Shown: positions 1 to 8,403 of the stretch, in pieces | Position numbering within the stretch: position 1 is the first letter of the stretch | Layout of the letters: each line of letters starts with the position of its first letter | Assembly (NCBI GenBank): GCA_016932895.1 | Contig: JAFGCA010000821.1 | Span: forward strand, 20,875 to 84,874 | Source: Sedimentisphaerales bacterium | GTDB taxonomy: Bacteria > Planctomycetota > Phycisphaerae > Sedimentisphaerales > SG8-4 | Length of the DNA: 64,000 nt | Direction: 5' to 3' | Notes under the pieces: generated by a model | What the model was told of the DNA's origin: nothing | The model's input: only the letters and a program-made list of their open reading frames with translations | Database searches by the model: none | Made by a program: the position numbers and the translations under genes

Positions 1-1379
1 TCTACTTCGCCGTACGTGAGATTGACCTGGTCCCGCAAGACGTCATAGGAGGTCAGGACGTCCCGCAGTCGCATGCCCGGCTTCCATTCATACGTGCCCG
101 GCCGCACCACGTGGCCGGCGAGATAAACGACTTTCTCCTGCCGCGACGGAACGGCAAAGACCTTCACGACGTCGCCGTCCTGCAAAGTCACCTGCGCCGC
201 CTGGCGCCCCTGTACGTCCCCCTCGCGTGATATGTCAAAATCGACGACGATGCGCCTCTGGTGATTCTCGATCCGCTCGACCTGCACCCGCTGGAGCCAT
301 CCCGTAAACGTGACCCCACCGGCTAAATCGAGAACCTCACCCAGGGTCATGGATTCCGCCATCTCATAGATCGCCGGACGCTTGACGTTGCCCGCGACGC
401 CGGTGACGGGACCGATCAAAGGAATGAAGATCGTATCTCCATCCTGCAAACGCAGATCCCCGCTCTTGTCGCCGCCGAGGAGAAAATCGTAGAGATCGAT
501 CTGCACGGGGTCCGCCCCGTTTCGCAGCACACGGATCTTCCTGAGGCTGCCGTTCTTGGACGGGCCGCCGGCGGCGAAGATCGCATTGATCACCGTCGAA
601 AGCGAACTGACGGTGTAACTGCCGGGAGCCGATGCCTCCCCCACCACAAAAACGCGGATGGACCGCAGCCGATCCATGGTAACGACCATCTTGAAGTCGG
701 TGTACTTGCGGGAGAGTTCGTTGCGGAGATAGCTCTCCAGCTCGGCGAACTTCATTCCCCAGACTTTCAACGCCCCCACTTCCGGCAGAACGACCTGGCC
801 GTTGCGATCCACGCGCAATGGATACTGGGCATCGACCCGGCCCCATAACGTCAGGGTGAAACTATCCCCCGGCCCAATCACATAGTCCGGGCCGACCGGA
901 ACATTGTTCACCGGCGCAAACGTCGAAACAGGCTGGCGAAACATCGCATACCCAAACTGGGTCAAATCGAGGGCCACTTCAGAGGCGGCAGGAGAAAGCC
1001 GCCGGGAAAGAAGCAGCTCAATCCTGGAGGGCTCTTCCTCGAGATCTCTGCTCGGAAGCTCCTCCTCGTCCGGGGGAAGATTGGGCTCGTTAGGCTCATT
1101 GGGTCCCCGCACCGCCAGTCGTTGCGACAGCCGGTCCAGCGATTGGCGCGACAACGATTGGGACTCTGCCGAGCGCAGTGCCCCTCCGCGGAGCAACGAT
1201 TGCGCCCGCGCTTCCAACGGCGGGAGAAGAACCACACAGGCGAAAAAGAGCACAGACAAGGCTGCGTGCCGGACACGATCGCTTCGTGGAACGCGCCGCG
1301 AGCGGATTCGCCTGCCCGCCGGAAAAACCGGCCGCCCCCCTATACCGTCCGAGTTCTGCGGAGGTATGCAGGATTTCAT
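1..1379 (-). CDS. Wza-like polysaccharide export protein with SLBB domains (3' end outside window)
   Basis: The gene reads leftwards and is cut by the window edge, leaving about 459 codons. The start was chosen at the ATG at 1379 because an AAAGGAG ribosome site lies about 7 bases upstream and a hydrophobic segment (about residues 39-54) ending ARA-Q forms a plausible signal peptide after a long basic N-terminus. A Glu/Pro-rich linker (about 105-130) follows. The family signature VGPDYVIGPGDSF at about residue 160 marks the poly_export domain, and three SLBB-type segments follow near 240, 320 and 413. By family this is an outer-membrane/periplasmic exporter of capsule or exopolysaccharide. 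It diverges from a Wzi-like gene, which supports a capsule/EPS role. Not obviously flagellar. Confidence 0.88.
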   Translation of the reverse strand, partial: MKSCIPPQNSDGIGGRPVFPAGRRIRSRRVPRSDRVRHAALSVLFFACVVLLPPLEARAQSLLRGGALRSAESQSLSRQSLDRLSQRLAVRGPNEPNEPNLPPDEEELPSRDLEEEPSRIELLLSRRLSPAASEVALDLTQFGYAMFRQPVSTFAPVNNVPVGPDYVIGPGDSFTLTLWGRVDAQYPLRVDRNGQVVLPEVGALKVWGMKFAELESYLRNELSRKYTDFKMVVTMDRLRSIRVFVVGEASAPGSYTVSSLSTVINAIFAAGGPSKNGSLRKIRVLRNGADPVQIDLYDFLLGGDKSGDLRLQDGDTIFIPLIGPVTGVAGNVKRPAIYEMAESMTLGEVLDLAGGVTFTGWLQRVQVERIENHQRRIVVDFDISREGDVQGRQAAQVTLQDGDVVKVFAVPSRQEKVVYLAGHVVRPGTYEWKPGMRLRDVLTSYDVLRDQVNLTYGEV

Positions 1380-1812
1380 TCCACACTCCTTTGCGTTTCA
1401 ACCAATCCTATTCTATCGCCTGATTCGCACAACCAGGCTTTTCGACGCTCTCAACAGGCACGGATATCACACCCCTGGCCTGTGGTGCCACCTTTCCCTT
1501 TCGCCCTCGCCCGGTTGACAACGGGCACATGGTACCGCAAACGCCCCCCCTGTCAAGGCATTTCTGGCTCTTCGCGACACGCGGCCTGCCACGCATCATC
1601 ATGGCCACCAAAGCACTGGCCGTCACAAAGGCAAAACAATGTCAGCCCCTTCTGTTTTATCGGACAACCAAGCGGAAAATCTTCACCTCGATATTCCCTC
1701 ACGCCGTCAATCTGACCGGCGGCGCACATTCCACTTGACCCGGCGCCGCCGATGCCGTACCCTCTGGCCGTTTTACATGGATGGCAACAGGAATTATTTT
1801 GACAACCGGGCT
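1380..1812. other. Intergenic region between divergent surface-polysaccharide genes
   Basis: This 433-base stretch separates two divergent starts. For the rightward gene there is a TTGACC (1735-1740), a 17-base spacer and TACCCT (1758-1763), a weak sigma-70-like pair that would put the transcript start just before 1777 and so favour the ATG at 1813. On the leftward strand a TTGACA near 1535 has only a poor -10 partner. I see no sigma-54 or sigma-28 element and no convincing ORF; open frames here are low-complexity shadows. Confidence 0.4.
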
Positions 1813-3279
1813 ATGCGAAGGATCGCGGTTTCGCTACTTATACCAATCGCACTGACCTTGCCGTGTCATGCCCTGGTCTCGACCAACGTGCCGCTCGATC
1901 ACTGGAGTTATGGCGCGGTCGAAAAGCTGGCGAATTACGGGTACATCGACAGCGCCATGCTGGCTATGAAGCCCGTCACGCGCGTGGAGATGGCCCGGCA
2001 CATCACTCAGGCCAGGCACCAGTTCGAACGAGAGGACGACGTTCCCAAAATCCTGTCGACCCTGCTTGACAGACTCACAAAGGAATTCAAGGCGGAACTG
2101 ATTCTCATCGGCGAGATCGACGGGTGGCACGGCGATTCCTTCGTCAAGCCCGTCGAAAATCCCTACGTCAAGTACCTCTACGCCAAGAGCGATCCGGACC
2201 TGGAGAATCTGCGGGGCGACAAATTCGAGGACGGGTCCAACTACCGGGCGGGCTTTGCCTCGCGGGGCAAGTTCTTCGACACCGTCGCCTTTTATCTGCA
2301 TCCGGAGTACGGAGACGCATCATCCGGGGGCGACGGCGACGTCGATCTGATCGAAGGCTACGGCAAGGTGGCCGTAGGCGACTACGAGCTTCAGATGGGC
2401 AAGGACTCGCTCTGGTGGGGACCAGGCTACCACGGCTCCATTCTCATGAGCAACAACGCCCAGCCGCTGAGGATGGTCAAGCTCGGCAATCCACAACCGA
2501 TGCAACTGCCATGGATATTCGGTTGTCTGGGGCCTTTCAAGGGAGAATGGTTCCTGACCGAGCTGGAAGAGGACCGGGACATTCCCGAGGCGAGGCTCTC
2601 CGGCATCCGGCTCAACGCCCGGCCCCATCCCCAGGTCGAGCTGGGTCTGTCGCGATTGGTGATGTTCGGCGGCCGAGGCGTATCCAGGGTGGACCTCTTC
2701 GACTACATCAAAGCGTTCTTTGCGTTGAGCGAACAGTCAGAGAACAACCAGCTTGCCGGCTTTGACGTGTCGTTTCTCCTGCCGCTCGGCCGGAACATGC
2801 CGCTGCGTTCGGTCAAGCTCTACGCCGACGCGGCCGGCGAAGACGAGGCCGGCGGCTACCCCAGCAAATGGGGCTACCTGCTCGGCGCACAATTCAACGA
2901 TCTGTTGCGCACGGGAAAGACGGACCTGCGCATCGAGTACGCCGACACGCACAAGGTCTTCTACGAGCACAGCCTCTACACCTCGGGGTACACCTACAAG
3001 GGCCGCGTGATGGGCCACTACATCGGCCCCGACTCCCGCAACGTGTTTCTGCAGCTCTCGCACTACCTTACGGATGACATGCTGGTGCACGCAGGATTTG
3101 ACCGGCGGACCTACGGTCAGTCAGCAGATACACAGAACCGGTTGAACGTATTCGCGTGCGACCTGACGCTCTTCGCATCGCCCGATTGGCAGGTCAGAAC
3201 GGGGTATCGGTATGAGGACGGCAGCGCCAGCGAAGAAGACAACCATGTTTTTCAACTGCAATTGATCCGGGAATTCTGA
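1813..3279 (+). CDS. SLH-like N-terminus plus Wzi-type capsule assembly outer-membrane protein
   Basis: The protein is 488 residues from the ATG at 1813, chosen because it gives a signal peptide (RRIAVSLLIPIALTLPCHA); in-frame starts at 1639 and 1777 lack one. Residues about 25-70 resemble a single S-layer-homology repeat (DHWSYGAVEKLANYGYI followed by TRVEMARHI). The rest matches the Wzi capsule-assembly beta-barrel family, with the segment KDSLWWGPGYHGSILMSNN typical of it, and ends in an aromatic strand with a terminal Phe. By family, Wzi proteins bind surface polysaccharide at the outer membrane. The divergent Wza-like gene supports that role. The single SLH-like repeat may bind peptidoglycan or its secondary polymer. 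It may also be annotated only as a hypothetical outer-membrane protein. Confidence 0.75.
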   Translation: MRRIAVSLLIPIALTLPCHALVSTNVPLDHWSYGAVEKLANYGYIDSAMLAMKPVTRVEMARHITQARHQFEREDDVPKILSTLLDRLTKEFKAELILIGEIDGWHGDSFVKPVENPYVKYLYAKSDPDLENLRGDKFEDGSNYRAGFASRGKFFDTVAFYLHPEYGDASSGGDGDVDLIEGYGKVAVGDYELQMGKDSLWWGPGYHGSILMSNNAQPLRMVKLGNPQPMQLPWIFGCLGPFKGEWFLTELEEDRDIPEARLSGIRLNARPHPQVELGLSRLVMFGGRGVSRVDLFDYIKAFFALSEQSENNQLAGFDVSFLLPLGRNMPLRSVKLYADAAGEDEAGGYPSKWGYLLGAQFNDLLRTGKTDLRIEYADTHKVFYEHSLYTSGYTYKGRVMGHYIGPDSRNVFLQLSHYLTDDMLVHAGFDRRTYGQSADTQNRLNVFACDLTLFASPDWQVRTGYRYEDGSASEEDNHVFQLQLIREF

Positions 3280-3370
3280 AAGAACGCAGCCCTCCGCAGG
3301 ACCGAAGGCGGCATCGGTGCCGGCGGCCGCACATCCGCGACATCCGTTGTCTCACGCCAGCCGGTGGACT

Positions 3371-3730
3371 CTACCCGGTGATCGCCTTCCAACTCTGACT
3401 GAGCTCTTCCATCAAAGTAATGACTTCCCGGATCATATCGGGATCGCGGCTCGCATTTGCCTGGCGCAAACGCCCGTTCATGAAGAGGTAGAGCTTTCGC
3501 AGGTTTTCCGCGATCTCTCCCCCCCCACCCATGTCCAGCACGGCATTGAGCTCGCTGATGATATCCTGGGCGCGGTTGATGTACTGCCCTTTGGCGGCGT
3601 AGTCCCCCGCTTCGAGCTCCTTGACGGCCAGCTTCATGAACTTGATGGCGCCGTCGTAAAGCATGACAATCAAGCGTCCCTTGCTTTGCGTGCCGATGGC
3701 CGTCTGCTGATACGCTCCGATTCCATTCAT
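3371..3730 (-). CDS. fliS: Flagellin export chaperone FliS
   Basis: This 119-residue protein has the FliS hallmarks: an N-terminal GAYQQTA stretch, then LIVMLYDGAIKFMKLA, and a helical bundle ending SLAW-like SQSWKAI. FliS binds the C-terminal helix of flagellin in the cytoplasm and stops premature polymerisation. I use the ATG at 3730 with a GAGGGAC-type ribosome site, rather than an upstream in-frame start at 3808. It lies downstream of fliC on the same strand, 173 bases away, with a strong hairpin between them, so expression is probably read-through from the fliC promoter at reduced level. Confidence 0.93.
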   Translation of the reverse strand: MNGIGAYQQTAIGTQSKGRLIVMLYDGAIKFMKLAVKELEAGDYAAKGQYINRAQDIISELNAVLDMGGGGEIAENLRKLYLFMNGRLRQANASRDPDMIREVITLMEELSQSWKAITG

Positions 3731-3831
3731 GGTTCCGTCCCTCTGATAAACACGAGCCTTCCCGTTGTGATCGCAGACTCCGCTGCTCACCGGCTCCAGA
3801 GATGGCACATCATACGATGACCGTCATTGAT

Positions 3832-3871
3832 GGGGAGATGACTGCCGGGGGTGCACCGCAGTCATCTCCCC
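3832..3871 (-). terminator. Perfect 14-bp inverted repeat between fliC and fliS
   Basis: GGGGAGATGACTGC (3832-3845) is repeated as its exact reverse complement at 3858-3871 with a 12-base loop. It lies 32 bases past the fliC stop and about 100 bases before fliS. On the minus strand no T-run follows the stem, so it may be a partial terminator or a 3' stabiliser of the fliC message rather than a simple rho-independent terminator. Confidence 0.6.
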
Positions 3872-3903
3872 GTCTCTTGTCAAGCTCAGCACTGCTGTGA
3901 TGC

Positions 3904-4713
3904 TTAGCCCAGCAGCGTCAATGCCATCTGCGGGATCGAGTTGGCCTGGGCCAACATCGCGGTACCGGCCTGCGCCAACACCTGATTCCGGGTCAACGTC
4001 GCCATCTCCGTGGCGACATCCACGTCCGAAATGCGTGACTCGGCGGTACTGAGGTTCTCCGTCTGAATCCCAAGCACCTCGCCGGTGGACTCGAGACGGT
4101 TGATCATATAACCGAACTTGGCCCGGGCGGTATCCTTGGTGTTGATGGCACTGTCCAGGGTTCCCAGCGCCGCGCGGGCGCTGGCGGCGGTCGTGATGGC
4201 CAGAGTGGTAATTCCCAAACCGGCCTTGGTCATCTGGCTACCCTCAACGCTGATCAGGTCGCTCGAACCGCCGAAGTGAATCGACACGCTGGCGGAGTTG
4301 TCGAGCATGTTGATCCCGTTGAAATCGGTCGAGGTCGCGATGCGCTCGATCTCGTTGGCCATCTCATCGAACTCATTGTCCATGATGACCCGCTGCGCCG
4401 AGGAATAGGACCCTGTCGCCGCCTGTTCGGCCAACTCCTGCATACGCACCAGCAGATTATCGATAACCTGCATGGCCCCTTCCATGGTCTGCAGCATGCT
4501 GACGCCGTCCTGGGCGTTTCGCGTGCCCTGCTCCAGCACGGCGATATCGGCACGCATCAATTCCCGAACCGCCATGCCGGCTGCGTCATCACTGGCACTG
4601 TTGATGCGCAAGCCCGACGACAGACGCTCGACCGACGTGGCCAGGGCGTCGTAGCTCTGCCCGAGATACCGGGCAGCATTTGCCGCCATCATGTTATTCT
4701 TGATTGCCAACAT
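3904..4713 (-). CDS. fliC: Flagellin
   Basis: The product is 269 residues with classic flagellin ends: an N-terminal LSSGLRINSASDDAAGMAV stretch and a C-terminal NQVLAQAGTAMLAQAN followed by IPQMALTLLG. Only the conserved D0/D1 helices and a short connector are present; the variable D2/D3 surface domains of larger flagellins are absent, so the filament subunit is near minimal size. A clear AAGGAG ribosome site (4722-4727) precedes the ATG, and a sigma-28-type promoter lies about 97 bases upstream. fliS is downstream. Across the divergent intergenic region sits a glycosyltransferase, which suggests the filament is glycosylated (inference). Only one flagellin gene is seen in the window. Confidence 0.97.
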   Translation of the reverse strand: MLAIKNNMMAANAARYLGQSYDALATSVERLSSGLRINSASDDAAGMAVRELMRADIAVLEQGTRNAQDGVSMLQTMEGAMQVIDNLLVRMQELAEQAATGSYSSAQRVIMDNEFDEMANEIERIATSTDFNGINMLDNSASVSIHFGGSSDLISVEGSQMTKAGLGITTLAITTAASARAALGTLDSAINTKDTARAKFGYMINRLESTGEVLGIQTENLSTAESRISDVDVATEMATLTRNQVLAQAGTAMLAQANSIPQMALTLLG

Positions 4714-4809
4714 ATTCGCAACTCCTTAAAAAAGACCCCAATTTGGCCCCTTGCTAAAGCATGCACTTGTCCACACCAATAGAAACGGCCTTTCGACCTT
4801 TCATGCTCA

Positions 4810-4836
4810 TTATCGACCAATACACTTGGGACTTAA
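4810..4836 (-). promoter_or_regulatory. Sigma-28 (FliA)-type promoter of fliC
   Basis: Read on the minus strand, TTAAGTCC (4829-4836) is followed by an 11-base spacer and GTCGATAA (4810-4817). The enterobacterial FliA consensus is TAAAGTTT, N11, GCCGATAA, so the -10 matches 7 of 8, the spacer is exact, and the -35 is partial. It lies about 97 bases from the fliC ATG. Confidence 0.82.
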
Positions 4837-5071
4837 GGCCATTGCGGCCGCGAAATCGCAAGGCCATGAACGGCCCCCTAATATGCCCGCTGGCGTTACT
4901 GATACGGCGGCTCCGTCCCCAAGGCACTTCGGCATAAACCGAAAAAAATCTCTCTGCACTGGCTTGCCCCTCCCCGGAAACGCGAATTTTCCCGTTTGGA
5001 ACCCTCTCTGTTTCAGACAAACCCGCTACCGGCGCAGGAGGAGATTTTTCTCACAACAATCTCCCTCGAGT

Positions 5072-5079
5072 GCCGATAA
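5072..5079 (+). promoter_or_regulatory. Sigma-28-type -10 element upstream of glycosyltransferase
   Basis: GCCGATAA matches the FliA -10 consensus exactly and lies about 92 bases before the ATG at 5171, a geometry like that of the divergent fliC promoter. The -35 (about 5053-5060) matches poorly, so this is a candidate only. Confidence 0.45.
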
Positions 5080-5170
5080 TACTCACGTCGGCGTCTCGCA
5101 GGCGTCTGGCCTGCCGGCAGGGCACCGAGAAAGGAAGTAACACAACCGGCTGTGGGACATAAGGGTCGTC

Positions 5171-6262
5171 ATGCCTGACCGAGAAAGACGTGCCGCCTTC
5201 GGCAAAGCACGAACGGCAGAAGCAAGCACGAGCGACAAGACGCTCCTGGTTTTCAACTGCCATGAACCCTGGGTACACCAACTCGGCTCTCTCGGGTATC
5301 CCCTGGACGTGATCGTCGCCTTGAAAGGGCGCTACAATCGAGGGTGGGACGAGCGCATGCGTCCCCTGCCGGCCCACGCTCGGCTCATCACGCTGGCCGA
5401 GGCCCTCCAATCGCCGCGGAGCTACTACTGCATCATCACCCATAACACGACCGACCTGCTCGATGTCCGATCCCGCCCCGAGCCGCGACTTCTGGTCCTG
5501 CACAGCACGCTCGAAGGCCGGCGCCGGGAGGAACACTCCAGCGTCGACCCGGCGAGAATGAAGGACATGCTCCGGACGTATCTTGGACTGGTCGGCGGCC
5601 ATGCCGTCGCGACATCCATGTACAAAGGGGAATCCTGGGGGTTCACGGACGACGTCGTACACTTCGGGATCGACGTGGATGACTACCTCCCGTATTCGGG
5701 TGAGACAGCGGCCGGCCTTCGCATCTGCAACTTCATCAACAGCCGGCGTCGGATCCTGCTCTGGGATTGGCACGACAGGGCATTCGCCGGCCTGCCGGTT
5801 ACCCTCGTCGGTCATAACCCCGACATCCCCGGAGTCGAGGCGGCCCGTGACTGGGACGACCTTAAGCGTATTCTACAGACACACCGCTTCTACATCCACA
5901 CAGCCGATCCGCAGCTCGAGGCCGGGTACAATATGGCCACCGCCGAGGCCATGGCCGCCGGGTTGCCGATCTTGAGCAATTGCCACCCGACCTCTCCGAT
6001 CAAGCATGGGGCCAGCGGCTTCCTGAGCGACCACCCCGAGGAGTTGCGGCACTACGCCCGGATCTTGCTGGAGGATCGCGAGCTGGCCGGACTCATGGGG
6101 CAGAGAGCCCGCAAGACCGTCGCGGAACAATTCTCCCTGAGACGCTTCAAACACGCATTCCTCCGTTCCATCGAGATCGCGCGGCGCAAATGGTACACCA
6201 GAAAAGTGAATCCCTCGTCGCTGCGTCCCGACCGCATGATTCCCACAGTTGCCGCAAGGTGA
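5171..6262 (+). CDS. GT-B fold glycosyltransferase, probably flagellin-modifying
   Basis: This 363-residue protein ends in a GT4-type C-terminal Rossmann half: the segment LEAGYNMATAEAMAAGLPIL followed by NCHPTSPIKHGASGF is the usual nucleotide-sugar-binding signature, and helices ending EQFSLRRFKHAFL follow. The N-terminal half (LVFNCHEPWVHQLGSLGYPL) resembles the acceptor half but is divergent. No membrane segment is evident, so it should act in the cytoplasm. It diverges from fliC and has a FliA-like -10 element, so co-expression with flagellin and transfer of a sugar to it are reasonable inferences. A role in the neighbouring surface polysaccharide cannot be excluded. A GGG-type ribosome site precedes the ATG. 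Confidence 0.72.
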   Translation: MPDRERRAAFGKARTAEASTSDKTLLVFNCHEPWVHQLGSLGYPLDVIVALKGRYNRGWDERMRPLPAHARLITLAEALQSPRSYYCIITHNTTDLLDVRSRPEPRLLVLHSTLEGRRREEHSSVDPARMKDMLRTYLGLVGGHAVATSMYKGESWGFTDDVVHFGIDVDDYLPYSGETAAGLRICNFINSRRRILLWDWHDRAFAGLPVTLVGHNPDIPGVEAARDWDDLKRILQTHRFYIHTADPQLEAGYNMATAEAMAAGLPILSNCHPTSPIKHGASGFLSDHPEELRHYARILLEDRELAGLMGQRARKTVAEQFSLRRFKHAFLRSIEIARRKWYTRKVNPSSLRPDRMIPTVAAR

Positions 6263-6286
6263 GATTCGCGCGACACCACCTCCAGC

Positions 6287-7918
6287 TCACACAAGCAGGT
6301 CGATATGATCCGTCGCCTGACCGACCGGGGGCAGACCGGTTCCGGCATACTCAACATGCCTTTGGTGCCCCCCGTCGCCGGCGGACCGCCCCAGACCAGC
6401 GGGACGCCCCATCCGATCGCCGTCCGGGTCGGAGTTTTGTTGCTCAGACCACGCCTTCTGCTGCGTTTGTTCCTCGGCCAGGTCCCTCTCCGACTCGTCC
6501 GCCATCACGACCTCAAACCGCGTGATGTGAACTCCGGAATCGTGCAGTCCCTTCACCACCTGCGGCAAGGCTTGCTCTACTTCGTACCTCGTTTCCGCCT
6601 TGCTCACCTCGAGCATGGCGTCAATTTGGCCATCGCCGCCTTGAAAGCGTACGACAACGTTTCCGAGTTCCGGCGGATGCAGCCGAACCACGAGCTGTCG
6701 GTCCCCTCGAGCCAGCGAAACCTGCATGGAGTCAAGTATTTGCTCGCGGATGCTCGGCGTTGCGTTTGCCAGTTTCGCCTCCTGGGCGCTGCCCGGGGTG
6801 AGAATCTGAGCGGCGCTTTGCTGGGGAGCGGCCGGAGAATCCGGCTCCATCAGCCCGCCAGGTGAAGCCGCCGTATTCACGCTCGCACTGAAATTGGACG
6901 AACCTGCCTGTTCCTCACTTGTCTGCGAAGCAGCAACGCCGCCGGGCTGGGCGAACAGCGCCCCATTGTCGGCCCCGTCGCGGCTGCGACTCTCTCCCTC
7001 CCGGTCATCGACGCTCTTCTCAATTTCGCGCCATGCCCCAGGCACCGGCTCAACCGCCTCGGGCCCTGGCTGCCGTGAGGTTTCCCCGGGTTTCTGCTCG
7101 GCCGCCGATGCCCCTTCGAGCGCCGGATCCTCCCCTACGCTGTACCCCGCGGCCTCACCATCTCGCTGCACGACTGGCGGCTCTTCGACGGCTTTGACAC
7201 CATCGATCCGCCCTTCCGCACTCACAAGACTGCTGTCCCCTGCAACGTTCTGTTCGGGTGCACCGTCGACCGGCGTAGGGGCTTCGGCGCCGGCTTTGGC
7301 GGGCACGCCGGGGATCGAGTCGGCAGACAAAGTGTCCGGCGCTATGCGCCCCCCCTCGCCCGGGACCACGTTTTCCGCCATTGCCCCAGGCCCCACCTTA
7401 TCGCTAACTCCTTGCGTATCAATAGCTTGTGCTTCAACGGCGGCACCATACCCCTGCACAAGGACTGGCTCGGCCGGTTTGATTTCCACCGTTGCTGCCA
7501 TCGCCACCCCGGAACCGTCCAATGGCCTGCCCTCAGCCACCTCCGCCACGGATGGGGTCGCCGCCCCAATCTCAGCAGCTTCTCCAGCGATTTCGGGCGA
7601 AACGACCTCCGGGCCACCATCCAGGACCGGTATGCCCTCCTCCCCATCTGCCTCTCCTTGCTCGGTCCGAGCCAAGTCAGCCACTGGCTCGCCCACCGTG
7701 GCGGGCAACTCCTCGCTTTCGACAGAGGACGACCCAGACACACCTTTTTCCTCGCTATTATCGGGCTTGGATTCTGCCCGCGCCCGCGCCGCAGCTTGCA
7801 CATCGGCGAACAACCGCTCGGGCTGGTCCACTGGCTGCCCGTCAGAGACTCGCACAGTCGGCCCGTCAGAGCGTGCAGCGGCAACCGCTCCGTCGATGAT
7901 CGTTACAGAAGTAGACAT
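6287..7918 (-). CDS. fliK: Flagellar hook-length control protein FliK
   Basis: The 543-residue protein has a long, low-complexity, acidic Ala/Gly/Pro/Glu-rich N-terminal region (about 1-390), as expected of the ruler part of FliK. A C-terminal Flg_hook domain (about 400-490) is marked by RQLVVRLHPPELGNVVVRF and helices predicted to contact FlhB. After the domain, a hydrophilic tail ends DHIDLLV. FliK is exported during hook growth and switches FlhB specificity. It is convergent with the glycosyltransferase (24-base gap) and divergent from flgB. Its own sigma-54 promoter (7968-7983) sits about 50 bases upstream. The low-complexity region creates long shadow frames on the opposite strand. Confidence 0.9.
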   Translation of the reverse strand: MSTSVTIIDGAVAAARSDGPTVRVSDGQPVDQPERLFADVQAAARARAESKPDNSEEKGVSGSSSVESEELPATVGEPVADLARTEQGEADGEEGIPVLDGGPEVVSPEIAGEAAEIGAATPSVAEVAEGRPLDGSGVAMAATVEIKPAEPVLVQGYGAAVEAQAIDTQGVSDKVGPGAMAENVVPGEGGRIAPDTLSADSIPGVPAKAGAEAPTPVDGAPEQNVAGDSSLVSAEGRIDGVKAVEEPPVVQRDGEAAGYSVGEDPALEGASAAEQKPGETSRQPGPEAVEPVPGAWREIEKSVDDREGESRSRDGADNGALFAQPGGVAASQTSEEQAGSSNFSASVNTAASPGGLMEPDSPAAPQQSAAQILTPGSAQEAKLANATPSIREQILDSMQVSLARGDRQLVVRLHPPELGNVVVRFQGGDGQIDAMLEVSKAETRYEVEQALPQVVKGLHDSGVHITRFEVVMADESERDLAEEQTQQKAWSEQQNSDPDGDRMGRPAGLGRSAGDGGHQRHVEYAGTGLPPVGQATDHIDLLV

Positions 7919-7967
7919 ATTCAGATACCCTCAAGAAGCCCACACGTACCTGTCTATTTGCTTCAAC

Positions 7968-7983
7968 TGCAACCCGCGTGCCA
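7968..7983 (-). promoter_or_regulatory. Sigma-54 promoter of fliK
   Basis: Read on the minus strand the site is TGGCACGCGGGTTGCA, with GG and GC exactly 10 bases apart. This fits the -24/-12 consensus TGGCACG-N4-TTGCA fully. The fliK ATG is at 7918. Confidence 0.9.
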
Positions 7984-8112
7984 GTAGCCCAGGCAACCCG
8001 CAAGTAGAACTTAAGTGCTTTCCATAACAATATTTAGACCCGAATCAACCCTCTGTCACCCCAACCAACGACCGGCAGCCAACGAGGTATCCGGAGGAAT
8101 GTTCCTCCGCAC

Positions 8113-8127
8113 GGCAGAATCTTCCTG
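8113..8127 (+). promoter_or_regulatory. Candidate enhancer element, 15-mer shared with the flgD upstream region
   Basis: GGCAGAATCTTCCTG occurs here and, exactly, on the minus strand at 51955-51969. It lies 129 bases upstream of the fliK sigma-54 promoter; the flgD copy lies 132 bases upstream of the flgD promoter. Its reverse complement, CAGGAAGATTCTG, has partial dyad symmetry, as activator sites often do. Confidence 0.6.
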
Positions 8128-8202
8128 TTCCGGGCGTTCGTCAAGTCAGTCAAATCTTCCGACAGCCGGTCCCAGGCAGCGCGTCAAATTACAGGACCCC
8201 CT

Positions 8203-8218
8203 GTATAGAATCCTGACA
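8203..8218 (+). promoter_or_regulatory. Candidate enhancer element, 16-mer shared with the 54-kb operon
   Basis: GTATAGAATCCTGACA is found exactly again at 53949-53964. Both copies have GTCA 17 bases before TATAGAAT (here 8183-8186), and both lie about 100 bases upstream of a sigma-54 promoter (108 here, 98 there). The opposing GTCA/TGAC half-sites give a dyad. TAGAAT also resembles a sigma-70 -10, so a second promoter is an alternative reading. Confidence 0.6.
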
Positions 8219-8326
8219 GGGTTGCGGTGCCACACAGAGGCAAATCTGACCGCTTTGCGTCATCAAATCAACGATTCTTGCAGGAAAACCCCATGCCGGC
8301 CCCCAAAACGGTCGCTACCTGCGATT

Positions 8327-8342
8327 TGGCACGGTTATTGCA
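8327..8342 (+). promoter_or_regulatory. Sigma-54 promoter of the flgB operon
   Basis: TGGCACGGTTATTGCA matches the -24/-12 consensus fully, with the 10-base GG to GC spacing. It lies about 61 bases before the flgB ATG and should drive flgB through the motor genes. Confidence 0.92.
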
Positions 8343-8403
8343 GTTTTTGACCCAATGCAAGAGAAGGCTTGCGTGAAGATAGGCAAATTAGAAAGGAAAG
8401 ACT

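Larger units (their letters stand above)
4714..5170. other. Divergent fliC / glycosyltransferase intergenic region
   Basis: This 457-base gap holds the fliC ribosome site and sigma-28-type promoter on the minus strand and a GCCGATAA element (5072-5079) on the plus strand in front of the glycosyltransferase. Open frames crossing it have no ribosome site or family resemblance. Nothing else was recognised. Confidence 0.5.
7919..8403. other. Divergent fliK / flgB regulatory region
   Basis: This 485-base region holds two outward-facing sigma-54 promoters (7968-7983 minus, 8327-8342 plus) and, between them, two sequence elements repeated elsewhere in the window (8113-8127 and 8203-8218). No coding sequence is supported. 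It looks like a shared enhancer region serving both operons. Confidence 0.8.

Noticed and set aside
6894..8027. 377-residue plus-strand Ser/Pro/Ala-rich frame opposite fliK
   Set aside because: Mirror of the low-complexity fliK N-terminal region; runs through the fliK promoter and enhancer region.
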